A stretch of DNA of 64,000 nucleotides, taken from assembly GCA_001600875.1 (NCBI GenBank), contig BCLD01000012.1:236978-300977 (forward strand). Direction: 5' to 3'. The stretch is from Solicoccozyma terricola (lineage: Eukaryota > Basidiomycota > Tremellomycetes > Filobasidiales > Piskurozymaceae). The notes under the pieces are model-generated. The model worked only from the letters and a program-made list of their open reading frames with translations, did no database searches and had not been told where the DNA came from. Each line of letters opens with the position of its first letter. Position 1 is the first letter of the stretch. Made by a program: the position numbers and the translations under genes. Of the stretch, positions 24,901-34,855 are shown piece by piece.

Positions 24901-25597
24901 GGATCCGAGCCACCTGCCAGCAAGCTGTCCAATGCGGATGACCCGACTGCCTCCGCATCCGCCAACAGTCTAAAGAGCAGCATTCTCACTAGAACAGATG
25001 CTCAGACCGCGGAAGCTCGTGAAGGAACGTCGTCGACTGCTCCCAGTGTTACCGCGCAGGGCGATGCTCAGGCAATGCAAGATGCGTACCGGCAGGATAG
25101 CTGGTCCTCACCAGAGACATCGTCTGAAGTAATCCCTTTGCGAGTGGCGAGCTCGAAGTCGTGGAGGAAAGCATTTTCGTCGAGCAACCTCTCTCTCACC
25201 GCGTCCCCAGATACCCCCTCTGGCACCTCGGATGAAGATGAAGTATCATCGACCTGCTCGTTCACGCCCACCACTCCCGACACTCTGCAAGGTCTTTCGA
25301 TGAGCAGCAATTTGGCGATGGAGGAAGGGTACAGCTCCTCTACAAGCACCCTTCGAAAGCCTCGAGAACGACGCGAGACCGAGGGAAGCGTAGACGACAC
25401 CACTCTGGCAACATCTGTCTCTACAGGCATCGATGGAACTGGCCACTACTCGGTTCGCGGTTTGACTGTCTTCTACGACGAGACCTGGAGTAATCCACAC
25501 CCACACGAGGTAAGCTCACAAGTAAGGCCACACACTCACAACCGCAAAGCTGATTATCCTGTACTATCCGCAGGCTCTTCCAGAGCCGTCTTACTAG
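21904..25597 (+). CDS. Large Ser-rich disordered protein, unknown function
   Basis: Two long exons joined by a short intron (donor after VWVIPPDD at about 23302, acceptor at about 23374 giving DESEPFRLHSSTTSQG) encode about 1190 residues. Composition is dominated by Ser, Pro, Thr, Arg and Glu. I recognise no folded domain. Recurrent basic/serine motifs are visible: KRFSLSNLSLAFKRKSSK (about 24680-24735) and SWRKAFSSSNLSLTASP (about 25155-25210). They look like phosphorylation or docking sites of a regulatory or cell-polarity protein. The last codons depend on splicing: an intron starting GTAAGC at about 25509 gives the ending ALPEPSY with TAG at 25595-25597; if it is retained, the frame stops at 25605. 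Not recognised from any family. Confidence 0.65.
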
Positions 25598-25715
25598 CCG
25601 AGTAATGAGTGTATGGACATTTCCGTGATGGACGATGACTGCAGTACTACAATCACTCATTGTCATATATCATCATCATGCATGAAGAGCGGAATGCGAA
25701 ATCGCTTGCAAAGCC

Positions 25716-27843
25716 TTACAACTTGGTGAGAGTTGCAAAATCCTCCATGTTAAACTTCTTGTCATCGTCGCCACCGTCTGGATACGGCTTGTTGTCGGCA
25801 TAGCAATCGGTCTCCGAGCTCTTCGGCAGGGAGCCGTTTATGTACAGTGCCCGCACGAGTCCATCGGTACACTTGGAGCGGTCGCCAGAAGCGTGGCCGT
25901 AACCGTGATGCACAACTGCCCGCGAACTATATCAGCTAGCTGTCCTTGAACGAGGGGTGCCGCGCCACTCACTTAGTCGTGCATTTTTTCCCATCTCCTT
26001 GGCCAATTTCCTGCCATTCCTGAGGGGAGTGGCTGGATCATATGTCTCGCCGATGAGCAACACGGGGGATTTCAGTGTTGCGTCAAAGTCCCCACGGTAG
26101 ACCTCGGCTTGGGTATAGTTGAAGTGCCGACACGGTAGTGTGGCAAGTAATCGATCGTTACCAGATATGAAGGATCTGGGGAAGAGCATTCTGTCAGTCT
26201 GCGTTTCTTGTGGCAGGTCAAAATTCACATACTTCTGGGTCATGTTCACCTGCAGTTCCGCATACCACTCCAACGGCATCTTGGGCGCATCGTACGAGTC
26301 TCCCTGTGGTGTACCAGCATCAGGTCTCCGTTACTGACAGACCCGTTTTCTCGCGCTCACACATATGACCGTATACTGTAACTCTTCACTGGTAGACTTA
26401 GGAAACTTCAACGGATACGCATCTTCCGCCTTTTTCTGCTTCTCGGTCTTTTCAGGATCGTACCCATAAGCCTTGTGAATCGCTTCCAAGATCATCGATC
26501 CATTCCCCCTCTCCAGCTCAGCCAACCCCCTCGCAGTCTTGGGCCATGAGTCTGGCCTATAGAGGGTCTGATACACGAGCCCGATCAACGCCTCGTATGT
26601 TACGATGCCAGGACCCATCGGACTGTTGGCTGGAATAGGCCTCTCCAAAAGCTTTTCGAAGAGATTCTTCATCCTCTCGATCAATCCTTCTTTGGTATCA
26701 CCTTTCTCTTCGATGAGAGCACACCTATCGCCACCGGCTGCAACGCACTCGCCCAGGAATCCATCTTCCCAGGCTGCTGTGACATTATCCAGGGAGGTTG
26801 TTCCCCATCCCCATGATACTCGACCATCTTTGACGAATTCCAGACCATCCATGACGATTCGTCCTACTTTATCAGGGAACAATTGGGTGTAGGCTGGGAC
26901 GTCCCCCGTGCTCTTTTAGTACCTTTCCTCATTCGAAAAAACACCCTCAAACTCACTCTGTCCGATACCAGTGCCATATGATATCAACATTGCAGTCAAC
27001 TCATCCTCTTCCAGAGCCTCCCTGATCGCATCCATATCCCTAGCCACAAACGCAGTCGAAAGAAATCTTGGGATATCACCCCATTTTTCGGCACAAGCAA
27101 GTATGGTCGCCTCATTCATTCTGCAGACGTAGTTAGTCGGGTGTTAATGGAGGCTTGGGAGTAGGCGAGATGGGATCGGGGACGTACGCATCGGCCGTCA
27201 CGAGATGGGAGAAACCACCGGTTTCGGGCCATTGATTGTTCGTGTAGAGCCATCGGTCTCGATATGCATCATGAGGAAAGCAGGAAAAAGATGGCTCGGT
27301 AAGGTTTACACCTGTACGTTGTTATCAGCGGCGCAAATCAAGAAAAGGTGAGACAGAACACTCACCCCTAGGGTCCCACCCAACGACATCGTAGAGACCA
27401 TCGGTCAAATTCTGATTGAAGAATTGCCCCTTCCTGTACACCAAAGAGGTTCCACTTCCACCTGGTCCTCCGGGGTTGACCACTAGAGTCCTCTCACTCT
27501 TCTTCCTCGAAGACGGGTCGGCGACGTACTTGGTCACTGCTAGGCTCACACGACGCGAGTCCGATGCGTTGGTGTAGTCGAGTGGTACGGAGAGTCGACC
27601 GCAGAGGTATTGTGGTGGGTGGGTGGTATCGAAGCATGGTACCCAGTCGAATGGGGAGGTATCTTTGTGAACCTGGACAGGGAATGATGGGAGCCGGTGG
27701 AGGGAAGCGGGGAATTGGGTTATGGCGAGGGTTGTCAGTGCGGTAAGAGCGATGATTCGCCAGTGCGCAGACCGAGGGCGTGAGGCTGTAGAGATGGGAA
27801 GATCGATGAAGCCGGGATTGTATAACTCTTTTCCGGTAGACAT
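25716..27843 (-). CDS. Alpha/beta hydrolase, TAP-like (S33 family), membrane-anchored
   Basis: Serine hydrolase of the tripeptidyl-aminopeptidase-like group (abhydrolase with TAP C-terminal domain). After MSTGKELYNPGF comes one hydrophobic segment WRIIALTALTTLAITQF, a signal anchor placing the enzyme outside the cytosol. Conserved blocks are DWVPCFD, LCGRLSVPLDY, the oxyanion region NPGGPGGSGTSL and VVGWDPRG. The nucleophile serine is probably in LISYGTGIGQSYAQLFPDKVG (junction near 26890). The acid is in GETYDPATPLRNG and the histidine in HHGYGHASGDRS. Potential N-glycosylation sites (NAS, NLT, NVT, NGS) and paired cysteines fit a secretory route. Substrate is unknown: a peptide or ester. 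An upstream in-frame non-ATG extension was discarded. It is divergent with CWC27. Confidence 0.82.
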
Positions 27844-28000
27844 GTTGGCTGTGCTGGCGGATGTTGCCAAATGTGAACCAGCTACGAGAGTGAACGCTGC
27901 TTGTTGCTGTCCGTCCAACCAGGAGGGGCAGCATATGGGGCTTGAGTGGAGATCGGATATAGCCGGGCGAATGATTAGATTACGCGGGAGATTTGATAAG

Positions 28001-28006
28001 CACGTG
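28001..28006. promoter_or_regulatory. CACGTG box between TAP-like hydrolase and CWC27
   Basis: Hexamer CACGTG in the 278-bp divergent promoter, 116 bp from the CWC27 ATG and 158 bp from the hydrolase ATG. Confidence 0.35.
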
Positions 28007-28121
28007 TCAGTTGAATTATGTAAATGACGTGTATACTTTGCTGGGACAGGAGGGCAACTGGGATGTTGTCGGCCTCGCTCTCGTTCGTGGCCCTATTTCC
28101 ACACATCGTCGCAAGGCCCTC

Positions 28122-30356
28122 ATGAGTAACCTGTGAGTGTGTCGGGGACTCTTCCTACTCACCCTCTAGGTTCTGATAAATCCCCCCCACCCATCTCAGA
28201 TACGTAACAGAGGCAAGTCATCTAGGTTAGACCATAAAATCCAGGATACTCACAGACTTCGTCCCTCTGCAGCCTGCGACAAGCGGGAAGGTGATCGTCG
28301 ATACCACGATTGGAGAGATCGAAGTGGGTTCTAATCGTTCACGTTCAGAGTCTCGACCACTTCGACTAACCAATCGCTTTCAATCAGATCGAGCTGTTCG
28401 CAAAGGAAACCCCGAAAGCATGTCGAAATTTCATAGCGCTCATCATGGAGGGTTATTACGACAATGTCATATTCCATCGTGTGGTTCCGGGATTCATCGT
28501 GCAGACTGGAGATCCTACGGGGACAGGGATGGGAGGGGAAAGCGTGTATGGAGGTGAGTTGGCTGGTTCTGCCTGTTCCATGTCGTAAAGACGGCGTGAA
28601 ATGTGATGCTAATGGTTCGCGTGTTCGACGGCAGAACCATTTGAGAATGAGATCCATTCGAGACTGAAATTCAATCGGTTAGTCCTACCTCCATCATGAG
28701 TGCAGACGGCCACTCGACGCAAATTGACGTCCTGTTGGTTGATTTGCTAGCCGAGGTCTAATAGCGATGGCGAATAACGGTGACAAACACAGCAACACGA
28801 GTCAATGGTTCATTACGCTCGGTGTGTTCCTTGTTGTACTCCTTCTGCCCGTGTGCCGATGGCTGATTTCTCTCATTGAGTGGGATGACAGACCGTGCAG
28901 ATGAGTTGCAGGGCAAAAATACCTTGTTTGGGAAGATCACTGGGCCGACTATCTATAGTACGTCTATCCAGGTCTTGGACTGACTTCCCGGAACTGACAT
29001 CACTTGGTGTGGCCCAGACGTCTTGAAAGTCGATCAACTTGAACTAGACAAACAAGAACGCCCACTCTTGTACCTATAATTCAACCTTCCCTAGGAAATT
29101 ATTCCCACGAAAAAGCTAACATTTCCTGTCCACAGCCCACCTAAAATCACCTCCATCCGGATCATCGACAACCCTTTTCCTGACATCGTCCCGCGAATCA
29201 CTGCATCCGAGCGCAAGGCACAGAAGGACGCGAGGATAGAAGCTGCTAGGGAGAGGGATTTAAGGGAGAACAAGAAGAAGGGGAAGAAGTGAGTTTGATA
29301 TAGCATTTATCGATGTGATTGACGCTGAATGATAGGAAATAGAAACACCGGGTTGCTGAGTTTCGGAGAGGATGCGGACTCGGGCGAAGCGATTGCAGTC
29401 AAGAAGAAGGCGATGACTAGGCCGGATTGTGAGATTTCACTGGACAACGCTCCTCAGAAGGTCTATTGAACTCTGCTGTCCACAGTGATCGATCCGGACG
29501 AGTCGGTCGCACCTGCACAGCAGTACGTCGGTCTTCCTGCATCTCTGGCGAATATCGGTAGACCGCGAGAGGAAGAGGAGCGGGTGAAGAAACGGAAGGC
29601 ATCTGAGGTGATTCCAGCCAACATGATTACCCCGCCTACGGCTTACTGACCATATTCCGGGCTTTTCACATTCAGGTCGGAGTGGATGCAGAGGATTTGG
29701 CCTCCATCAGAGCTGAAAAAGCTGCTGGTGAAGCATCATCCGCGTGAGTTTTAGCGGTTGCAGGGTTGATCCGAAGTCTACTGACTCAATCGCTCCTTCA
29801 CCCCTGCAGACAACAACGTCAAGTCGCGATAGATCGCATGCAAGCGCGTCTTCGGAAACTTGATAAGAAACGTGCAGGATCTGACGCCTCGGATTCGGAG
29901 TCCGACGTGGACGACCGACCTACCAAGAAGCGTTCGGGACCTTCGTTCCTCGAGCAAGAGCTAGCAAAATACTCATCAGCGCGACAGGTCAAGGGCAAGC
30001 GAGGGAAGCGTGACGAGGATGATTTGTTATCTGCTCTATCTAGCTTTGCCGGCAAGATCCGACAAGCGGAGGGAGGAGAGGAGGAGGTTGACAGAGCCGA
30101 GGATGACCAGGAGGTTGACGATGATGTTGATTGGATCGGACACAAGCTCAGAGCGGCGAAAGATGATGGTTCAGAGTCAAGGAGAGCGGAAAGTGATTAT
30201 ACTGTGAGTAGTTCTTCCGTTTGTAGTGCCTTTACCGCGACCGCCGATTCAGATCATGCTGCGCTCTTTCAGGTCATTGATCCGCGCGCCAAAGCGAGAG
30301 CAATTCAGAGCAAACGTCGGGGTGCACATCAGAACTCGGGCAGCCAACGGAGATGA
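28122..30356 (+). CDS. CWC27: Spliceosome-associated cyclophilin CWC27
   Basis: Cyclophilin-type protein of the activated spliceosome. Starting MSN, two tiny exons lead to TSGKVIVDTTIGEIEVELF. Then come ACRNFIALIMEGYYDNVIFH, RVVPGFIVQTGDPTGTG, ENEIHSRLKFNRRGLIAMAN and SNTSQWFITL. In DELQGKNTLFGKITG a Glu stands where active cyclophilins have Trp121, as in CWC27 proteins known to lack isomerase activity. After the fold come KITSIRIIDNPFPDIVPR and a long charged tail with Lys/Glu coiled-coil character, acidic patches and basic nuclear-localisation-like stretches, ending HQNSGSQRR. About 500 residues, the usual CWC27 size. About nine introns, one of them shortly after the start. Confidence 0.92.
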
Positions 30357-30600
30357 TGGCTCTTCTCTGAGATCAATGCAATCTGTTACGAGCCAATCTC
30401 AAAATGATATAAAGCCATATTTGGAGAAAAACAAAGCTATGATGACGAGCCCGATGAAATCAGCAACCCAAGAACATTCTTTACAATCAAAAGGATATGC
30501 CAAGTCTGTTCGTCCGCTATCTTATCCACAGCCAACCCATCGCACTCCACACCTCACCACGCTTTCCAGCAGCTCCAGACTCTGGATCACTTGAATGCGA

Positions 30601-31754
30601 CTAGATATCATCAATCTCATCCGCCTCGAACATGACATCTTCATCTCCCTCTTCTCCGTACACGGCGTCTTGCTCATTGATTTTGGCGGTCTCGGGGAGT
30701 TCTCCGTATTGTTTGAGATTACGGGCCTGCCAGATCGAGTGAGGAACTCGCATCAGAGTCGGAAAATACTACGCTGCACGGATGGGTGTATATGCAAAAC
30801 CTACCTCCTCAACGGTGTACTTGACAATCACATCGGCTTTATCGTCTTGGAAATCCCTCAAAGATAGAAGGACGATATCACCTTGGTTGATCCAGACCTA
30901 TTGCACGACCATCAGCGGAATGAATACAAGATCGCTCAGCTTCTCCTTGCAGTTCTCACCTTCTTCCTCATCTTTCCACGAATATGAGCCAATCGCTTCT
31001 CTCCGTCGAAACACTGAGCTTCGATACGACCGTTTCCGAGCATCTTGAGGACTTGAGCGTATTCTGCAGGCAAGGCCATGATTTTATCAACGTCAGTTGA
31101 ATGCATGGGCGGGAGGCGAACGAGGGGGGGGGGGGACGGAGGAGGGGAAAGGATATTTACCTTGTCCATCTTCCTTGAAGACCAACTCTCGCTTCTCATC
31201 ATCGTTCTCGTTCTTCCCTCTCCGACGATTTTTACCACCCTGTAGAACATCGATGTGGAATTAAGTTTAACGTGTCTGTAAGAGCTTTGAGATGCCGAGG
31301 AAGAAACTAACCTTTCCCTTGTTCTATGTGAGTCCAGTGAAGCGTTGGAGAAGAAGAAAAGTTAAACATCACATGTCAGCTCTACGTCCATTTTCCAATC
31401 ACTTCATACATGATTTGCCGTCCAGCGGACCAAAAAAGAAACGTCAATATTCATCGCAGCTAGCCAAGGCAGACGTGCTTGCGTCCGGCTCGCTTCGCTG
31501 GACGAAAATTCGACCAGGAGAAACTAATATTCTCGACTCCTGCTTCCGTGACCTTCAGCTCAGGGTTGTCCTATTGATCGTCGAAGAATGTGATGATGAC
31601 TTAGGTTTCCTTCATTCTCTCGCATCCCTGAACCACTGGTCTACACCAATCCTCCGTGTCCACCACCACCACCACCACCACCACCACCACCACCACCACC
31701 ACCATCGCCACCCTGACCATGAAAATCCCCATCTTTGCCACTCACCTTTGGCAT
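30601..31754 (-). CDS. TIF11: Translation initiation factor eIF1A
   Basis: eIF1A promotes 43S scanning and start-codon choice. The main exons give [20 protein letters not shown], then [60 protein letters not shown] and the acidic C-terminus ending [10 protein letters not shown], covering the whole OB-fold and tails. The N-terminus is built from two microexons: ATGCCAAAG (31746-31754, MPK) and AACAAGGGAAAG (31312-31323, NKGK). They are separated by a 422-bp intron and followed by a normal one, restoring the conserved [15 protein letters not shown] start. The long intron carries a CAC repeat and GC-rich motifs related to those in TOP3 intron 2. Identity is certain; the first exon rests on frame, splice sites and conservation. 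Confidence 0.93.
31324..31745 (-). repeat. Long TIF11 intron 1 with CAC tract and GC-rich motif
   Basis: A 422-bp intron between two microexons. It contains a 14-unit CAC/GTG tract (31661-31703) and the segment GTCCGGCTCGCTTCGCTGGAC (about 31483-31502), an imperfect palindrome. Its reverse complement, GTCCAGCGAAGCGAGCC, resembles the TOP3 intron consensus. A second short palindrome GTCCAGCGGAC lies about 60 bp away. Confidence 0.6.
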
Positions 31755-32159
31755 CTTGAATCGAGTCCGGCGGTGAGTCTGTTGCTAGCTGCGTGGATTG
31801 GCGGCGTCCGAGGTGGATGCGAGATGGGTATACGGGGAGTATGCAGGCCGAATACTCCTGATGTTGTTGTGGATGTTGTGGACGTTGGATCTGCTCACCA
31901 CCCTTTTGTCAACTACCTTCACTCAAAATAAATGACGCGGAGCCGGGGGAAGGGGGGCGCCAAATGGGAAAATGGGCATTAAAAATAAAAAACACCATCA
32001 GAAATAATCAGCCTGCAAGGACAGCGAACTATTGACAGGGAAACAGATGCAACATGGGGAAGACAGGTTGAGCGTGCGGCGTGCGGGGGTAGCTGGGCGT
32101 GCACGCTGTAGTGATGTGGTATCATGAGCACCCAATCCTCTCCACCCATACTCCCAGTC

Positions 32160-32191
32160 CCAGTCCCAGTTGAGGGTCCGACTGGGACTGG
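32160..32191. repeat. Perfect 11-bp inverted repeat upstream of TMA64
   Basis: Arms CCAGTCCCAGT and ACTGGGACTGG separated by 10 bp. The left arm extends a CCCAGT direct repeat. It lies about 110 bp upstream of the TMA64 start, so it is either a DNA-binding site pair or a 5' UTR hairpin. Confidence 0.7.
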
Positions 32192-32211
32192 CTTGGGTGG
32201 CAAAATCAAGT

Positions 32212-32217
32212 CACGTG
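32212..32217. promoter_or_regulatory. CACGTG box upstream of TMA64
   Basis: Hexamer in TCACGTGC, 85 bp upstream of the TMA64 start codon. Confidence 0.35.
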
Positions 32218-32301
32218 CGGGTTGTCACCACTCACCCCGCCCTCGACTGACATCCTCAATCCATCACGGCTGAATGAACAGCAGCAGGTCCCGTATCTGT
32301 C

Positions 32302-34677
32302 ATGTTCAAGAAACCACCCTCACACATCTCCCCTTCAACCCCTATCCGCTCCTCAGACAAGCGCAAGCTCCTCGCGGCCATCCTCGAACAATATGGTATA
32401 AACCCGGATTCGAGTGTTGACGAGGGTGTGTTTGGTGTGGATTGGAAAGGTTTGGTGCCGGACGGGATTCGGAGTGGGAAGGTCACAACTAGTAGTGGAT
32501 CAAAATGTGTGAGTGTCAATGCGTACTCCTGACTCATAGAATGACGTCTAAACAAACCGAACTCGTTTTGCACTCCACTCCAGAACCTGTACACATCATC
32601 CGAAACGGATGACCCGTTGTGGCTGTCATTTGGGACTGGATTGTCAGGTGGAGGTGTCCAGGACTATGTACCGACTCGTGAGTGTGACGGCGTAAATTTC
32701 AAGACGAGAAAAGCTGACAAGGGCATTCGGGTCCACCGTCCAAAGTCTACGCAGCAATCAATCCGTCCCGTCCTTTGCACGCCTACTTACCACTCATTCC
32801 TCTTCACTCTATAGCACCATCCTCATCCGACTCATATGGCCTTCCCACGTTCTTGGTCAACGGCGCACCCTTATTCATCCCAGCCATTCAACACCTCCAA
32901 ACACCATGGTTGCTACCGGACGTGAAAGAAGGTCAGATTGCACTTTACGTCATGTACGAAGACAAGGAGAAAAGGAGGGGGAGAGTGGTTGGTGTCGCCA
33001 GATGTGTTGCAAATGGTGGGATGAAAGGAGCGTGGGAGCGTTGGGAGAGGGCGAGACAGAAGCCGGGACTTGGAGTGGAGGATGTTGGAAGGGTTTGCGA
33101 GACGCTCAATATCGTAGGAGATGCGTGAGTGTTGCAGGGATGGGTCCGGTAGCTGTAGATGTAGTCTGATAAACCCACTACCCCACAGACTGTGGAAGAT
33201 GGGAAGTGAACCTGCACTACCTGTTCTCGATCTGCCCGAACCGAGAATTCGGCTGTTCCCTCCTCCAGCTTCGTCAAACACGAACAGTCAGCCGGCTGCG
33301 AGTCCCATTGCTGGGACGAACGGATACACAAATGGAACCACCGTCACAGAGGAGCTTGCAGGACGTGTCGATGCAGTAACACTCACAAATGCTCATTCTC
33401 CCGATATCCCGACATCATCTACTTCCAATTTCTCTACCTCCGACATCGACGAATTCCTGAATGCCTCCTTGATCCAGTCTCTGCTTGCCATCAGCCCCTC
33501 CTCCCTTCCAATGAGCGGGTCAACCCTCTACTCGGCACATATCCTACCAAACCGCTCCGCCGCCATCCCAAAAGAATCTAGGGAGGATGTGGTGATCGCA
33601 AAGAGCTCGTGGAAAAAGGTTGGCAAGTGGTTGAAGGTGATGGGAGATGGAAAGGGTGGAGCGGGGTTGGTAAGAATCAAGGAGGACAAGAACGGAGGAT
33701 GTATGATCCTTTCGTGAGTCTGTTCCGATGTTTCACTGAACTTTGATCAACAGCTGATTGGACGATCCCTCTTAGTATCAATGCCAGCCATGATTTGTTG
33801 CAGTCACATCGACCCCACAAAACTATTGCAGAGCAGTCTGCTAAAGAAGCAGCGGTCATGGACGCCGAAGAAGCGAACGGGGCGATCAAGAATCCAGGGG
33901 GCGCTGGGAAGGATATTCTGATCGAGGAATTCTGGAGACCGACAGGGAACGGAGTGGCATTCTGGGATAGCTGCGGCGTGAGGTGAGGTTGTCATTGATT
34001 TTTTCAGGCTAAGGGGGCAAATCAACTGAGGTTGATCTTTCATCATAGCAAAAACGATGCAATCTCGCATGCCGACGTGGTGGCCAAGCTCGCGGAATAT
34101 ATCACCTCCCACTCTCTCGCTACCGCTGGCAAAGATCAGCGGAATGTCAAACTTGACCACGATCTCGGTCGAGCGTGTGGTGTTTTCAAATCCAAGACGG
34201 ACGAAGGGATGACCGAGGTCGTGACCATGCCTCGTCTGCATGTAATCCAGGGTCTCAAGGGTTCCATGCAACCTTGTGTCCGGATAGGTGGTGTGGGTGG
34301 TAATTTGAGAAAGGGCACGCTGCAACCGATCAAGATCGCCGTCAAGACGAGACAAGGGAGGAAGATGGTAACGCTGATCACGGGAATGGAGACATTCGGC
34401 GTGGACCCGGATGAGATGGCCGAGGAGTTGAAGAAGATCTGTGCGGGGAGTGCTACGGGTGAGTGGAGTGGGGGGGGGGCCTGGCATGTTTGGGAAACGT
34501 TTGACTAATCCTCGTGGTATGCATGCAGTAAATGCACTCGTTGGTGCTGCGCAAAAGGCCGGTCTGCACGAGGTGATGGTGCAGGGTAGTCAGGAGGCTG
34601 CTGTGACGCAGTTGCTGATGGGGAAAGGTGTGCCTCGCAAGTGGATAGTATCGGACGGTAGTAAGAGCAAGAAGTAG
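32302..34677 (+). CDS. TMA64: eIF2D / Tma64 (ligatin family)
   Basis: Ribosome-binding factor that removes deacylated tRNA and mRNA from 40S subunits after termination and can deliver initiator tRNA. It starts MFKKPPSH. The N-terminal DUF1947/PUA half includes LPTFLVNGAPLFIPAIQH and GQIALYVMYEDKEKRRGRVV. A middle acidic/Ser-rich linker leads to SDIDEFLNASLIQSLL and a SWIB/MDM2-like region. The C-terminal SUI1 domain reads GMTEVVTMPRLHVIQGLKGS, ITGMETFGVDPDEMAEELKK and VQGSQEAAVTQLLMGKGVPR, as in eIF2D. About eight short introns. TAG at 34675-34677; NAB2 follows in the same direction after 178 bp. Confidence 0.92.
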
Positions 34678-34855
34678 ACGCCGGGCGATGATATTTATTT
34701 TGCCACCGAGTTACACGGACATTGGGGATGTCCGATGTCCGCTGCATTCCCTCGCTGCCCACTCATTGCAACCAATTAAAGGGAATCAGCATCAATAGCA
34801 CCGTCACCAGCACATCGCCCAGCAGTGCACCTTACTCTCCTTCTCCACACCCACC

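Larger units (their letters stand above)
31755..32301. promoter_or_regulatory. Divergent promoter TIF11 / TMA64
   Basis: 547 bp between start codons. It holds an inverted repeat (CCAGTCCCAGT at 32160-32170 and its complement at 32181-32191) and a CACGTG at 32212-32217, 85 bp before the TMA64 ATG. Confidence 0.45.

Noticed and set aside
31292..31759. ORF with a 15-histidine run on the plus strand
   Set aside because: The histidines are a translation of the CAC microsatellite in TIF11 intron 1; the frame is antisense to eIF1A exons.
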